A stretch of 64,000 bases of DNA from Pseudomonas sp. Fl4BN1 (lineage in GTDB: Bacteria; Pseudomonadota; Gammaproteobacteria; Pseudomonadales; Pseudomonadaceae): contig NZ_JAAARM010000003.1 of assembly GCF_009908285.1 (NCBI RefSeq), positions 124,001-188,000 of the forward strand. The letters are read 5' to 3'. Below the pieces are notes generated by a model that was not told the origin of the DNA, did not search any database, and saw only the letters and a list, made by a program, of their open reading frames with translations. Position 1 is the stretch's first letter, and each line of letters begins with the position of its first letter. A program made the position numbers and the translations under genes. This document shows, in pieces, positions 8,063 through 18,447 of this stretch.

Positions 8063-8545
8063 CTATGACCATGGATCTGTTTGCATAACAGGCTCAGGTA
8101 TTTTATAAAAAACCGGATCAGATGGATATTTGCGCGCCCCTGCGACAACTTGCTGCACCCCCTCAAGTGCCTTTGGGGATGGCCGCAGCGGCCTCTGGCA
8201 CAGGCCTTGGCAAGGAACCCTGATCCAGATCAGCCAAATGACCGAATCACCGTAGATGGCCTTTATATGGCACCGCCCGCCGATTGCGCCTGCTACGGTC
8301 AAAGCGCCGCCTTCTGCTTCGGTGATGCAGATCCGCTCCCGCATTGGCGCCCCCGCCAAGTGACTTGGTGATGCGGCCGGCGGCATTGTCGGGCAGGCGC
8401 ACCTGGAGCGTCTGTGCGTTGAAATAACCGGCGTGGTGGACCGATCGGCGGCCAGGCGTTTCATCCACTTGCGGCGCATTTGCTGTAGGTGCCGGCTCCT
8501 GCGAGATAGGGCGCGGGACTGTCTATGCTTGAGGGCTGGAATGGG
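8063..8545. other. Intergenic region upstream of ccoG
   Basis: About 480 bp with no convincing gene. Open frames on both strands here lack a ribosome-binding site and show no family motif. An AT-rich patch at about 8098-8112 could hold a ccoG -10 region. The only clear element is the Anr-like palindrome at 8220-8233. Confidence 0.5.
8220..8233 (-). promoter_or_regulatory. Anr/FNR-box-like palindrome upstream of ccoG
   Basis: CTGATCCAGATCAG is a perfect palindrome and matches the Anr/FNR consensus TTGAT-N4-ATCAA except at the two outer bases. It lies about 195 bp upstream of the ccoG start. cbb3 oxidase assembly genes are often under low-oxygen Anr control, so this placement makes sense. The distance is long for a class II site. 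Confidence 0.5.
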
Positions 8546-8698
8546 TCACCACCGGGGGTGGGGCATTGGTCGGATCGACTTTGCGCGGTGGGGGCTGCCC
8601 GGCGGTTGTCGCTCGGCGACTGGCTCAGGTTCGCTAGGGGGCAGGGTCGGTTGATCGATGTTCGGATCGGCAGTCGCTGCCGGGATCGGGATATTCAT
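8546..8698 (-). CDS. Small proline-rich hypothetical protein
   Basis: 50 residues: MNIPIPAATADPNIDQPT, then a Pro/Glu-rich tail. It has a near-perfect ribosome-binding site (AAGGAGG, 8 nt before the ATG at 8698), the main reason to believe it. Short Pro-rich proteins of this kind are common in Pseudomonas but have no known role. Another frame of the same strand continues the Pro-rich composition (QPPPRKVDPTNAPPPVVTHS) up to a stop near 8526. The annotated C-terminus may therefore be the result of a frameshift. It is divergent from glgE. Confidence 0.5.
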   Translation of the reverse strand: MNIPIPAATADPNIDQPTLPPSEPEPVAERQPPGSPHRAKSIRPMPHPRW

Positions 8699-8797
8699 CG
8701 CTATGGCCTCCTTTGTGCTTGCAGATGGACCGGCGCCCTCGGTGGATCGTGGAGGGCGCGGATTTGATTCCTCCTGTATTCAACAATCCATTGCGAT

Positions 8798-8825
8798 GAA
8801 CTTTCGCCGCTGTCGATGGTTCGGA
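8798..8825 (+). promoter_or_regulatory. AlgU (RpoE-type) promoter-like sequence upstream of glgE
   Basis: GAACTT at 8798-8803, a 17-bp spacer, then TCGGA at 8821-8825. The AlgU consensus is GAACTT-N16/17-TCtgA, so the -35 is perfect and the -10 has one mismatch. It lies 80 bp before the glgE start. AlgU control would fit osmotic and desiccation roles of trehalose and alpha-glucan. Confidence 0.55.
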
Positions 8826-8904
8826 ACCTAAGTGCATTGATTCACCGAGGCGCCGCCAGCCTCGCAACCAGAGCGTCGAAGACGTGTGAAAGGGGTGATG
8901 CTCG

Positions 8905-10899
8905 ATGACTACCGAAAAACCGACTGAACAGCAGTACCAGGCGCACCTGCCCTTGTCCCAGGCTTTGTTGCTGCCGCGCATTGCCATCGAAAACACCCGC
9001 CCGGTGCTCGATGGCGGGCAATTCGCGGTCAAGGCGGTGGTCGGCCAGCAGGTCGAAGTAGGGTGCAAGGTGTTCGCCGACGGCCACGACAAGCTGGCGG
9101 TGCGGGTGCGCTGGCGTGACGAACAGCAGGACATCTGGGACAGCCAGGCCCTGGAGGACCAGGGCAACGATGGTTGGCTGGGGCGCTTCCCGGTGCCGTC
9201 CGTGGGGCGCTACCGATTCTGTATCGAAGCCTGGATCGATCAGTTCGCCAGCTTCTGCTACGAGCTGGAAAAGAAACACCAGGCCGGGGTGCCGGTGAGC
9301 CTGGAGCTGCTGGAGGGCCGCAGCCAGGTGCAACTGGCCGCCGAGCGCAGCGAAGGGCCGTTGCGCGAGCAACTGCTGGCACTGCAACAGCAGCTTGGCG
9401 GATTGCTGGAGACCGAGCAGGTGGCGCTGTTCCTCAATCAACACAGTGCCCGATTGATGGCCGAGGCCGATCACCGGCCCTACCTCAGCCTGAGCCCCGA
9501 ATACCCGGTGGATGTGGAGCGTGAACGGGCGCAATTTGCCAGCTGGTACGAGCTGTTTCCCCGCTCGATCAGCGACGATCCAGCCCGCCACGGCACCTTC
9601 AATGACGTTCATTCGCGGCTGTCGATGATCCACGACATGGGGTTCGACGTGCTGTATTTTCCGCCGATCCATCCCATTGGCCGCAGCCACCGCAAGGGTC
9701 GCAACAACTCGCTCAGCGCCGGCCCGGATGATCCGGGCAGCCCTTACGCGATTGGCAGCGAGGAGGGCGGCCACGAGGCCATTCACCCGCAACTGGGCAG
9801 TCGCGAGGATTTCCGTCGACTGCTCGCTGCCGCCGCCGACCATGGCCTGGAGATCGCCCTGGATTTCGCCATCCAGTGTTCCCAGGATCACCCCTGGCTC
9901 AAGCAGCACCCGGGCTGGTTCAACTGGCGTCCGGACGGCAGCATCAAATATGCCGAGAACCCGCCGAAGAAGTACCAGGACATCGTCAATGTCGACTTCT
10001 ACGCCGCCGATGCCATACCCAGCCTGTGGCTGGAGTTGCGGGACATCGTCATGGGCTGGGTCGAGGAGGGGGTCAAGACCTTTCGCGTCGACAACCCCCA
10101 CACCAAACCGCTGCCATTCTGGCAATGGCTGATCGGCGACGTGCGCAGCCAGCACCCGGAGGTGATCTTCCTGGCTGAAGCCTTCACTACCCCGGCGATG
10201 ATGGCGCGCCTGGGCAAGGTCGGTTACTCCCAGAGCTACACCTACTTCACCTGGCGCAACAGCAAGAGCGAATTGTCGACCTATCTCAGCGAGCTCAACC
10301 AGTCGCCGTGGCGCGAGTGCTTCCGGCCGAACTTCTTCGTCAATACCCCGGACATCAACCCAGGCTTCCTGCATGAGTCGGGGCGTCCCGGGTTTCTCAT
10401 CCGCACGGTGCTGGCCACCATGGGCTCGGGGTTGTGGGGCATGTATTCGGGGTTCGAACTGTGCGAATCGGCGCCGGTGCCAGGCAAGGAAGAGTACTTG
10501 GATTCGGAGAAGTACCAGATCCGCCCCCGGGACTTCACGGCGCCGGGCAACATCATTGCCGAGATCGCCCAACTCAATCGCATCCGCCGGCAAAACCCGG
10601 CATTGCACAGCCACCTGGGGCTGAAGCTGTACAACGCCTGGAACGACCAGATCCTGTATTTCGGCAAGCGCAGTGCCGATGGCGGCAACTTCGTACTGGT
10701 GGCGGTCTGCCTCGACCCGTTCAACCCCCAGGAAGCGCATTTCGAGTTGCCCCTGTGGGAGCTGGGCCTGCCCGACGATGCGGCGATCCAGGGCGAAGAC
10801 TTGATGAACGGCCACCGCTGGACCTGGTACGGCAAGAGCCAATTCATGCGCCTCGAGCCGGCGCAACCCTTCGGTATCTGGCGTATCAGCTTGCCTTGA
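8905..10899 (+). CDS. glgE: GlgE: alpha-1,4-glucan:maltose-1-phosphate maltosyltransferase
   Basis: 664 residues, the normal length. The enzyme adds maltosyl units from alpha-maltose 1-phosphate to the non-reducing ends of alpha-1,4-glucan (GH13_3). The N-terminal beta-sandwich and helical region (about residues 1-200) precede the GH13 barrel. The barrel contains DVLYFPPIHPIG, the nucleophile Asp396 in FRVDNPHTKP and the acid/base Glu425 in FLAEAFT. These positions agree closely with the characterised Streptomyces enzyme (Asp394/Glu423). The start ATG follows AAAGGGG. It opens the plus-strand arm with treS and glgB. Its substrate is supplied by the maltokinase domain of the next gene. Confidence 0.96.
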   Translation: MTTEKPTEQQYQAHLPLSQALLLPRIAIENTRPVLDGGQFAVKAVVGQQVEVGCKVFADGHDKLAVRVRWRDEQQDIWDSQALEDQGNDGWLGRFPVPSVGRYRFCIEAWIDQFASFCYELEKKHQAGVPVSLELLEGRSQVQLAAERSEGPLREQLLALQQQLGGLLETEQVALFLNQHSARLMAEADHRPYLSLSPEYPVDVERERAQFASWYELFPRSISDDPARHGTFNDVHSRLSMIHDMGFDVLYFPPIHPIGRSHRKGRNNSLSAGPDDPGSPYAIGSEEGGHEAIHPQLGSREDFRRLLAAAADHGLEIALDFAIQCSQDHPWLKQHPGWFNWRPDGSIKYAENPPKKYQDIVNVDFYAADAIPSLWLELRDIVMGWVEEGVKTFRVDNPHTKPLPFWQWLIGDVRSQHPEVIFLAEAFTTPAMMARLGKVGYSQSYTYFTWRNSKSELSTYLSELNQSPWRECFRPNFFVNTPDINPGFLHESGRPGFLIRTVLATMGSGLWGMYSGFELCESAPVPGKEEYLDSEKYQIRPRDFTAPGNIIAEIAQLNRIRRQNPALHSHLGLKLYNAWNDQILYFGKRSADGGNFVLVAVCLDPFNPQEAHFELPLWELGLPDDAAIQGEDLMNGHRWTWYGKSQFMRLEPAQPFGIWRISLP

Positions 10900-10962
10900 G
10901 CGCGGCGAGAACTGCTGCGTAGCCGCTGCCAACGGCTTTGAACGAAGGCAACGCTCGCGGCG

Positions 10963-10996
10963 ACCTCACTGCTGCGTAAAGGCCCTGAGGTTTTTT
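10963..10996 (+). terminator. Possible weak intrinsic terminator between glgE and treS
   Basis: ACCTCA (10963-10968) pairs with TGAGGT (10986-10991) around a 17-nt loop, followed directly by a T-run (10991-10996). The short stem and long loop suggest attenuation rather than full termination, so glgE and treS may still be linked transcriptionally. Confidence 0.35.
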
Positions 10997-11052
10997 CTGT
11001 CGCCGAGGCAGCCGTCCGACAGGCGCATTCACCTCATTTCCAGGAGTTGAAC

Positions 11053-14000
11053 ATGGCGAAGACCCCCCGCCCAGCAACCTTTATCAATGACCCGCTCTGG
11101 TACAAGGACGCGGTGATCTATCAGGTGCACGTGAAGTCCTATTACGATTCCAACAACGACGGGATCGGTGATTTCCCCGGGCTGATCGCCAAGCTCGACT
11201 ACATCAAGGACCTGGGGGTCAACACCCTGTGGCTGTTGCCGTTCTACCCTTCGCCACGGCGCGACGATGGCTACGACATCGCCGAATACCGTGGGGTCAG
11301 CCCGGACTACGGCACCCTGGCCGATGCCCGGCGTTTCATTGCCGAGGCGCATAAACGTGGCTTGCGGGTAATCACCGAGCTGGTGATCAACCACACATCC
11401 GACCAGCACCCCTGGTTCCAGCGGGCACGCAAGGCCAAGCCCGGCTCGGCGGCGCGCAACTTCTACGTGTGGTCCGATGACGAGCACAAGTACGCCGGCA
11501 CGCGGATTATCTTTCTCGACACCGAGAAGTCCAACTGGACCTGGGACCCGGTGGCCGGCCAGTATTTCTGGCACCGCTTCTATTCCCACCAGCCGGATCT
11601 CAATTTCGACAACCCGCAGGTGCTGAAGGCGGTGCTCTCGGTGATGCGCTACTGGCTGGACATGGGCATCGACGGTCTGCGCCTGGACGCCATTCCCTAC
11701 TTGATCGAGCGTGACGGCAGCAACAACGAGAACCTGCCCGAAACCCACGAGGTGCTCAAGCAGATCCGTGCCGAGATCGATGCCCATTACCCGGATCGCA
11801 TGCTCCTGGCCGAGGCCAACCAATGGCCGGAGGACACCCAGCTGTATTTTGGGGATGCCAAGGGCGACGACGGCGATGAGTGCCACATGGCTTTCCATTT
11901 CCCGCTGATGCCACGCATGTACATGGCCCTGGCCCAGGAAGACCGTTTTCCGATCACCGACATCCTGCGTCAGACACCGGAGATTCCGGCCAACTGCCAG
12001 TGGGCGATCTTTTTGCGCAACCACGATGAGCTGACCCTGGAAATGGTCACCGACAAGGAGCGCGACTACCTGTGGAATTACTACGCCGCCGACCGCCGGG
12101 CACGGATCAATTTGGGGATCCGCCGGCGCCTGGCGCCACTGATGGAGCGGGACCGTCGGCGTATCGAGTTGCTCAATAGCCTGCTGTTGTCGATGCCCGG
12201 TACGCCGACTCTGTATTACGGCGATGAAATCGGCATGGGCGACAACATTTACCTGGGCGACCGCGACGGAGTGCGCACACCCATGCAGTGGTCCATCGAC
12301 CGCAACGGCGGTTTTTCCCGGGCCGACCCGGCGAGCCTGGTGCTGCCACCGATCATGGACCCGCTCTACGGTTACCCGTCGGTCAACGTCGAGACTCAGT
12401 CCGGCGACCCGCACTCATTGCTCAACTGGACCCGGCGCATGCTGGCGGTGCGCAAGCAGTCCAAGGCCTTTGGCCGGGGCAGCCTGAAAATGCTCTCGCC
12501 GAGCAACCGGCGGATCCTCGCCTACACCCGGGAATACACCGCCGCCGATGGCCAGCATGAAATCATCCTCTGTGTGGCCAACGTATCGCGCAGTGCCCAG
12601 GCGGTGGAGCTGGAGCTGTCGGCGTTCGCCGGCATGGTGCCGGTGGAGATGCTTGGCGGGAATGCCTTCCCGCCGATTGGCCAGTTGAGTTTCCTCCTGA
12701 CCCTGGCGCCCTACGGTTTCTACTGGTTCGTCCTGGCGGCGCAGAGCCAGATGCCCAGCTGGCACGTGGAACCGGCGCAGAGCTTGCCGGACTTCACCAC
12801 CCTAGTGCTGAAGAAACGCCTCGAAGAATTGCTCGAAGTGCCGTCGCGCACCACCCTGGAGCACAACGTGCTGCCCCAGTGGCTGCCCAAGCGTCGCTGG
12901 TTCGCTGGCAAGGACATGGCCATCGAGCAGGTGCGGATCGTCTATGGCGTGCGCTTTGGCGAGCCCCAGCACCCGGTATTGCTCAGCGAGATCGAGGTCG
13001 GCAGCCAGGGCCACCGCCACCTTTATCAATTGCCGTTCGGCCTGCTGGCGGAAGACCAGATCAGCAGCGCCTTGCCCCAGCAACTGGCCATGGCCCGGGT
13101 GCGCCGCGGACGCCAGGTGGGGTTGATCACCGATGCTTTCGCCCTCGACAGTTTCGTGCGCAGCGTGCTGCTGGCGCTGCAGGCGGGCACCGCACTGGAC
13201 AGTCAGGCCGGGCGGATTCGCTTCGAGGGCACCGGGCAGTTGGCCGAACTGGGTCTTACCGCCGAGTCCGAGGTGCGCTACCTGTCGGCGGAACAGTCCA
13301 ACTCTTCAGTGGTGGTGGGGGGCAGCCTGGTGCTCAAGCTGATTCGCAAAGTGGCGCCAGGTGTCCACCCGGAACTGGAAATGGGTGCCTTCCTGACGGC
13401 TGCCGGCTTCGCGCATATCTCGCCGCTGCTGGGCTCGGTAGTGCGCCGCAATGATCAAGGCGAGGAGCATTTGCTGATGATTGCCCAGGGCTACCTGAGC
13501 AATCAGGGGGATGCCTGGGAGTGGACTCGGAACAACCTGGAGCGGGCGATCCGAGATGAACTGGCAGACGCCATGTCTGAGCAGGAGCAGCATTACAACG
13601 CCCTGGGAGAGCTTGAGGATTTCGCTGGCCTGCTGGGGCGGCGCCTGGGCGAGATGCATGTGCTGCTGGCGGATGCCAACGGCAACCCGGATTTCGCTCC
13701 AGAGGTCAGCAATGATCAGGATGTCGAGGCCTGGAATCGCCAGGTCGGCGGGCAGTTGGAACGCGGGTTGCAGTTGCTCAAGCAGCACCAGGGCCAACTG
13801 AGCGTCGCCGATCAACAACAGGTGAGTCGATTGTTGCAGCATAAAGCGCAGATTCTCGATCACCTCCAGCAGTTGGCCAGACAGTTGGTGGGAGGCTTGC
13901 GCATTCGCGTTCACGGCGACTTGCACCTGGGGCAGGTGCTGGTGGTCAAGGGGGATGCCTATCTGATCGATTTCGAGGGCGAGCCGGCGCGGCCCCTGGT

Positions 14001-14400
14001 GGAACGCCGGGCCAAGCACAGCCCCTACAAGGATGTCAGCGGGGTGTTGCGTTCCTTCGACTACGCGGCGGCGTTGGCCCTTGAGGCCCTTGCGGTGCAG
14101 GGTTCGCAAACCGCCGGGGTGGCCCAGCAGCGAGTGGTCCGGCGTTACCTCGAAGCGTCGCGACGTACCTTTGTCGAGGCGTATCGGCTGGCGACGGCTA
14201 ATCTTGCCCATGGCTGGCAGGAACCGACGGCAGCGGATGCCGCTTTGGCGCTGTTTAGCCTGGAGAAGGCCGCCTATGAACTGGCCTATGAAGCGGAAAA
14301 CCGGCCCGCCTGGCTGCACGTGCCATTGCATGGTTTGGTCGGGCTGTTGCGTGAACTGAAACCCTTTTCCGATATTGAGAGTGGTGGAGAGCAGTCATGA
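11053..14400 (+). CDS. treS: Trehalose synthase/maltokinase fusion (TreS-Mak)
   Basis: 1115 residues from the ATG at 11053, preceded by CAGGAG. Residues about 15-560 are GH13 trehalose synthase, which interconverts trehalose and maltose. Visible residues are nucleophile Asp212 in [10 protein letters not shown], Glu in [11 protein letters not shown] and Asp in [12 protein letters not shown]. Residues about 620-1100 form a maltokinase that makes maltose 1-phosphate with ATP. The kinase has [12 protein letters not shown] (catalytic Asp956) and LIDFEGEP (metal-binding Asp). Fusion channels trehalose to GlgE substrate in one polypeptide; in actinobacteria the two are often separate proteins in a complex. 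Its stop overlaps the glgB start (ATGA). Confidence 0.96.
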   Translation: MAKTPRPATFINDPLWYKDAVIYQVHVKSYYDSNNDGIGDFPGLIAKLDYIKDLGVNTLWLLPFYPSPRRDDGYDIAEYRGVSPDYGTLADARRFIAEAHKRGLRVITELVINHTSDQHPWFQRARKAKPGSAARNFYVWSDDEHKYAGTRIIFLDTEKSNWTWDPVAGQYFWHRFYSHQPDLNFDNPQVLKAVLSVMRYWLDMGIDGLRLDAIPYLIERDGSNNENLPETHEVLKQIRAEIDAHYPDRMLLAEANQWPEDTQLYFGDAKGDDGDECHMAFHFPLMPRMYMALAQEDRFPITDILRQTPEIPANCQWAIFLRNHDELTLEMVTDKERDYLWNYYAADRRARINLGIRRRLAPLMERDRRRIELLNSLLLSMPGTPTLYYGDEIGMGDNIYLGDRDGVRTPMQWSIDRNGGFSRADPASLVLPPIMDPLYGYPSVNVETQSGDPHSLLNWTRRMLAVRKQSKAFGRGSLKMLSPSNRRILAYTREYTAADGQHEIILCVANVSRSAQAVELELSAFAGMVPVEMLGGNAFPPIGQLSFLLTLAPYGFYWFVLAAQSQMPSWHVEPAQSLPDFTTLVLKKRLEELLEVPSRTTLEHNVLPQWLPKRRWFAGKDMAIEQVRIVYGVRFGEPQHPVLLSEIEVGSQGHRHLYQLPFGLLAEDQISSALPQQLAMARVRRGRQVGLITDAFALDSFVRSVLLALQAGTALDSQAGRIRFEGTGQLAELGLTAESEVRYLSAEQSNSSVVVGGSLVLKLIRKVAPGVHPELEMGAFLTAAGFAHISPLLGSVVRRNDQGEEHLLMIAQGYLSNQGDAWEWTRNNLERAIRDELADAMSEQEQHYNALGELEDFAGLLGRRLGEMHVLLADANGNPDFAPEVSNDQDVEAWNRQVGGQLERGLQLLKQHQGQLSVADQQQVSRLLQHKAQILDHLQQLARQLVGGLRIRVHGDLHLGQVLVVKGDAYLIDFEGEPARPLVERRAKHSPYKDVSGVLRSFDYAAALALEALAVQGSQTAGVAQQRVVRRYLEASRRTFVEAYRLATANLAHGWQEPTAADAALALFSLEKAAYELAYEAENRPAWLHVPLHGLVGLLRELKPFSDIESGGEQS

Positions 14401-16628
14401 GTTTCTCGAACAAGGAACAGGGAAAGAACCAAACGGCATTGCTTCCTTCGGCCAAGGCCATCGATGCCCTGGTACGGGCTGAACATCGTGATCCATTTGC
14501 CATCCTCGGTCCCCACGAGGATGGCGCTGGTGGGCAATTCATCCGTGCCTTCCTGCCCGGCGCGCTGAGCGTGCAGGTGCTGGAACGCCAGCAGCAACAG
14601 GTGCTCGGCAGCCTTCAGGCCGCCACGGTGCCGGGTTTGTTTGTCGGACATTTTCCCCAGGCCCAGGCGTACCTGTTGCGCATTCAGTGGGCCACGGGCG
14701 AGCAGGTCAGCGAAGACCCCTACAGCTTTGGCCCCTTGCTAGGAGATATGGACCTGTATCTGTTCGCCGAAGGCAATCATCGCGACCTCAGCTCTTGCCT
14801 TGGGGCGCAGCTGACTCGCGTGGACGGGGTCCAGGGCGTACGCTTTGCGGTCTGGGCGCCGAACGCCCGCCGGGTCTCGGTGGTGGGGGACTTCAACGTC
14901 TGGGATGGGCGCCGGCACCCGATGCGCCTGCGGCACCCGTCGGGGGTCTGGGAGTTGTTCATTCCACGGCTGCAGTCCGGTGAAGCCTACAAGTACGAGA
15001 TTCTCGGGGCCGAGGGTATTCTGCCGCTCAAGGCCGACCCGATGGCCCTGGCCACCCACTTGCCGCCGGACACGGCGTCCAGGGTCGCCGAGCCGTTGCA
15101 GGTTGACTGGCAGGACCAGCAATGGATGCAGGCCCGGGGTGAGCGCCAACGGGCCGATGCGCCATTGTCGATCTACGAATTGCACGCGGGATCCTGGCAG
15201 TGCGAAGTCGATGACCTGGGAGAGGTAGCCCGCCAGTACAGCTGGACCGAGTTGGCCGAGCGGCTGATTCCCTACGTCAAGGACCTGGGGTTCACCCACA
15301 TCGAACTGATGCCGATCATGGAGCATCCCTTTGGTGGTTCCTGGGGCTACCAGCCGCTGTCGCAGTTCGCCCCCAGTGCCCGCTACGGCACGCCGCACGA
15401 CTTCGCCGCTTTCGTCAACGCCTGCCATCAGGCGGACATCGGCGTGATCCTCGACTGGGTACCCGCGCATTTCCCCACCGATACTCATGGCCTGGCGCAA
15501 TTCGACGGCACCGCGCTGTATGAATACGGCAATCCCCTGGAAGGCTTTCACCAGGACTGGGACACCCTGATCTATAACCTCGGACGCACCGAGGTGCACG
15601 GTTTCATGCTGGCGTCGGCGCTGCACTGGCTCAAGCACTTCCATGTCGATGGCCTGCGGGTGGATGCCGTGGCCTCGATGCTCTATCGCGATTACTCACG
15701 CAAGGCCGGGGAGTGGGTGCCCAACCGTCACGGCGGCCGCGAGAACCTCGAGGCCATCGACTTCCTGCGTCACCTCAACGACGTGGTGGCCCTGGAAGCT
15801 CCCGGCGCGCTGGTGATTGCCGAGGAGTCCACCGCCTGGCCGGGGGTCAGCCAGAGCACCGCCCAGGGCGGGCTTGGCTTTGCCTATAAATGGAACATGG
15901 GCTGGATGCATGACTCCCTGCACTACATCCAGCAGGACCCGGTGTACCGTGCCCATCACCACAACGAGCTGAGCTTTGGCCTGGTCTACGCCTGGTCCGA
16001 GCGCTTCATCCTGCCGATCTCCCACGACGAAGTGGTGCACGGCAAGCATTCGCTGATCGACAAGATGCCCGGGGACCGCTGGCAGAAATTTGCCAACCTG
16101 CGGGCCTATCTCAGCTTCATGTGGGCTCATCCGGGCAAGAAGCTGCTGTTCATGGGCTGCGAGTTCGGTCAATGGCGCGAGTGGAACCACGACCAGCAAT
16201 TGGACTGGTACCTGCTGCAGTACCCCGAACACCGCGGGGTGCAGCAATTGGTCGGGGATCTCAATCGCCTGTACCGCCAGTATCCGGCGCTGCATGACCA
16301 GGATGATGCCCCCCAGGGTTTCCAGTGGCTGATCGGCGATGACGCGATCAACAGCGTGTATGCCTGGCTGCGCTGGAGCAAGGCGGGCGAACCGTTGCTG
16401 GTGGTGGCCAACTTCACCCCAGTGCCGCGTCAGGCCTACCGGGTCGGCGTACCGGTGGCGGGGCGCTGGGGCGAACTGCTCAACAGTGATTCGCAGCTGT
16501 ATGCCGGCTCCAACTATGGCAATGGCGGCGAAGCGTTCAGTGAAGAGCAGGGCAGTCATGGCCAGGCGCTGTCTCTGGTGCTCAACCTGCCGCCGCTGGC
16601 GGTGTTGATCCTGCGCCCCGACAGCTGA
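14397..16628 (+). CDS. glgB: 1,4-alpha-glucan branching enzyme GlgB
   Basis: 743 residues. It moves chain segments onto alpha-1,6 positions of alpha-glucan. An N-terminal domain (about residues 20-115) and a CBM48 (about 130-225, [20 protein letters not shown]) come before the GH13_9 barrel. The nucleophile is Asp423 in [17 protein letters not shown], the acid/base is Glu476 in [12 protein letters not shown], and the transition-state Asp is in [16 protein letters not shown]-terminal beta domain ends the protein. The start overlaps the treS stop by 4 bp, so translation is probably coupled. It completes the GlgE pathway by branching the linear chains. Confidence 0.96.
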   Translation: MSFSNKEQGKNQTALLPSAKAIDALVRAEHRDPFAILGPHEDGAGGQFIRAFLPGALSVQVLERQQQQVLGSLQAATVPGLFVGHFPQAQAYLLRIQWATGEQVSEDPYSFGPLLGDMDLYLFAEGNHRDLSSCLGAQLTRVDGVQGVRFAVWAPNARRVSVVGDFNVWDGRRHPMRLRHPSGVWELFIPRLQSGEAYKYEILGAEGILPLKADPMALATHLPPDTASRVAEPLQVDWQDQQWMQARGERQRADAPLSIYELHAGSWQCEVDDLGEVARQYSWTELAERLIPYVKDLGFTHIELMPIMEHPFGGSWGYQPLSQFAPSARYGTPHDFAAFVNACHQADIGVILDWVPAHFPTDTHGLAQFDGTALYEYGNPLEGFHQDWDTLIYNLGRTEVHGFMLASALHWLKHFHVDGLRVDAVASMLYRDYSRKAGEWVPNRHGGRENLEAIDFLRHLNDVVALEAPGALVIAEESTAWPGVSQSTAQGGLGFAYKWNMGWMHDSLHYIQQDPVYRAHHHNELSFGLVYAWSERFILPISHDEVVHGKHSLIDKMPGDRWQKFANLRAYLSFMWAHPGKKLLFMGCEFGQWREWNHDQQLDWYLLQYPEHRGVQQLVGDLNRLYRQYPALHDQDDAPQGFQWLIGDDAINSVYAWLRWSKAGEPLLVVANFTPVPRQAYRVGVPVAGRWGELLNSDSQLYAGSNYGNGGEAFSEEQGSHGQALSLVLNLPPLAVLILRPDS

Positions 16629-16736
16629 CCCCAAGGACCGCTGCCGCAGGCTTGAAGGGCCGGGGTGGCGGTGCTCAGGCAGGGTCAGCCGATTGGTAGC
16701 CAAGCCCCAGGCTCAGGGCTATGGCGCCTGGGCCGC

Positions 16737-17426
16737 TTACAGGGATTCAGCGGCTTCGATGATCAGCGCCGCCACGGCAGCCGGCTGGGACGCCAGGGAC
16801 GCATGGCTGGCGTCCAGATGGATCACTTTGCGCGCGTTCAGGCGCGCGGCCATGCGTTCCTGGTTCTGCGGGGCGATCATCCGGTCGGCAGTGGACACTT
16901 GGTACCACGAGGGTTTGTCGCGCCATGCCGGGGCGCCCAGGGTGTCGCCGAAAGTACTGGCCAAGGGCGCTTTCTGGGTCAGGCCCATGACCAGGCCCTC
17001 TTGCGGGCTCAGGTCCTGGCAGAAACTCTGCTGGAAGCGCTCCGGCCGTACCCACAGGTAACCGTCGCTGTCTGGCTCCAGGTTGGCTGCCGCTTCAGGT
17101 AGATGTTCCTGGGTCAGGCCGCCGGGGCTTTCACCCTGGTCGGGGGCGAAGGCGGCGATGTACACCAGGCCGGCGACGTTGGCCGCATGCCCGGCCTGTG
17201 TGATCACCGCGCCGCCATAGGAGTGCCCGACCAATAGCACCGGCCCCGACTGCTGGGCCACCAGCTTGCGGGTGCGCTCGACGTCTTCGGCCAGGGAGGT
17301 CAGGGGCAGTTCCACCGCGCGGATTTTCTCGTAGCCGTGGTTCAGCAGTTCGACTATGACCCGGTTCCAGTGGGCTGCGCCGCCCCAGAACCCGTGGACC
17401 AGGACGATCGTGGGTTTATCGCTCAT
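16737..17426 (-). CDS. Alpha/beta-fold hydrolase (esterase-like)
   Basis: 229 residues from the ATG at 17426, which follows AAGGAG. The frame is open upstream as a non-coding extension. It is a compact alpha/beta hydrolase with oxyanion motif VLVHGFWGG (residues 8-16), nucleophile Ser69 in VGHSYGG, and a probable catalytic His in DASHASL near the C-terminus. The length and the HGFWGGAAHW start resemble EstC/methyl-ketone-hydrolase or salicylate-esterase-like proteins. The substrate cannot be assigned. It has no signal peptide and is not obviously connected with the flanking glucan genes. Confidence 0.88.
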   Translation of the reverse strand: MSDKPTIVLVHGFWGGAAHWNRVIVELLNHGYEKIRAVELPLTSLAEDVERTRKLVAQQSGPVLLVGHSYGGAVITQAGHAANVAGLVYIAAFAPDQGESPGGLTQEHLPEAAANLEPDSDGYLWVRPERFQQSFCQDLSPQEGLVMGLTQKAPLASTFGDTLGAPAWRDKPSWYQVSTADRMIAPQNQERMAARLNARKVIHLDASHASLASQPAAVAALIIEAAESL

Positions 17427-17688
17427 CAATTGACTCCTTCTGCTTGGACCAGGCCAGCCCCGGGACGGATGCTCTGGGGTCCAGGTCCGGAAAAAAGCAT
17501 GGACGACTATTGTGGCGGCGGCGTGATTTATTCGGTGAATCGGATGTGCGGCCCCTGCTGGCCATTGCACTGCCACGCTCAGCAACCAGCGGTCGCCGAG
17601 GTGGATCGCTGCCCTGAGCCAGTGACGGTGACGGATGGGGCTGCTGAGCGTGAGGTGCACGTGCCGCTTATCTGGCCCTTCAGGCCCG

Positions 17689-18447
17689 TTACATGAGGAT
17701 GATCTCGTAGGGCATGCGCAAGCGCTCCAGCAGCACGGGCGACAGCGACGGCTGCAGGCCGATCTCCGGCTCGGCTTGCAGTTGGCTGGCGTAGGCGTGG
17801 ACGGCATGGCGCTTGCGCGCCACGGTCCAGGTGTCCAGGCGCAGCTTGCGGGCCCGCGCCCAAGGAATCTGGTGTTCCTCGCGGGCAGACCAGTGCCAGG
17901 CCCAGAGCGGAATTTCATGAAAGCGCGCGCCCACCCGCGCCGCGGCCTTGGCCGTCGCCCGGCCTACCGCCTCGTGGTCGAGATTGCCGTCGGCGCGCCA
18001 GGTGCTGAACACCACGTCGCTGGCCCGCAAGTAGCGGCTGATGAACGGCACCAACTGTTGCTCGCCCTGGGCCAGGGCGCTGTCGGCAAAACCACCGCGA
18101 ATCCACTTCAGGCTGTGCAGGGGCAGCCCCAGGCGGCGCAGGGCCTCGGCACTTTCCTGGGGGCGAAAGACACTCAGGCGCCGTTTGGGCCACAACTCCG
18201 AGCCTGGATGGCTGGCGCTGCCGTCACTGATGGAAATCAGTTGCAAAGGGTAGCCATGGTGCGCGAGCACCTGCAGCAGGCCGCCGCTGGCGACTACTTC
18301 GTCACCAGGGTGCGGGGCGACGATCACCGCCCGGGAGCCGGCCGGGACCAGGTTGGAGAGGTTGATGGCCGGGAGGTCGGCCAGGCTGCTGGCAGTGTTC
18401 CAGATCTGACTGGGCCAACTGTTATCGAGTGCGGGTATGGCTTTCAT
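17689..18447 (-). CDS. PIG-L family de-N-acetylase-like protein
   Basis: 252 residues. The zinc motif APHPGDE (residues 44-50) corresponds to the AHPDDE signature, with Asp49 as the likely catalytic base. The second metal region is represented by WRADGNLDHEAVGRA, providing the usual HxxH-like histidine. PIG-L enzymes remove acetyl groups from N-acetylglucosamine-containing glycans or related small molecules. In Pseudomonas this type often sits with glycosyltransferase and methyltransferase genes; here those partners are absent and it stands alone inside the trehalose island. A palindrome lies about 115 bp upstream. Confidence 0.85.
   Translation of the reverse strand: MKAIPALDNSWPSQIWNTASSLADLPAINLSNLVPAGSRAVIVAPHPGDEVVASGGLLQVLAHHGYPLQLISISDGSASHPGSELWPKRRLSVFRPQESAEALRRLGLPLHSLKWIRGGFADSALAQGEQQLVPFISRYLRASDVVFSTWRADGNLDHEAVGRATAKAAARVGARFHEIPLWAWHWSAREEHQIPWARARKLRLDTWTVARKRHAVHAYASQLQAEPEIGLQPSLSPVLLERLRMPYEIILM

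Noticed and set aside
8063..8479. 138-codon minus-strand frame upstream of ccoG, with overlapping short frames
   Set aside because: No ribosome-binding site, changing reading frames and no family motif. It could be a decayed gene, but nothing firm supports it.
8842..10932. 696-codon open frame antisense to glgE
   Set aside because: Composition (Val/Gln/His/Leu-rich) is typical of a GC-bias shadow; glgE on the other strand has all catalytic residues.
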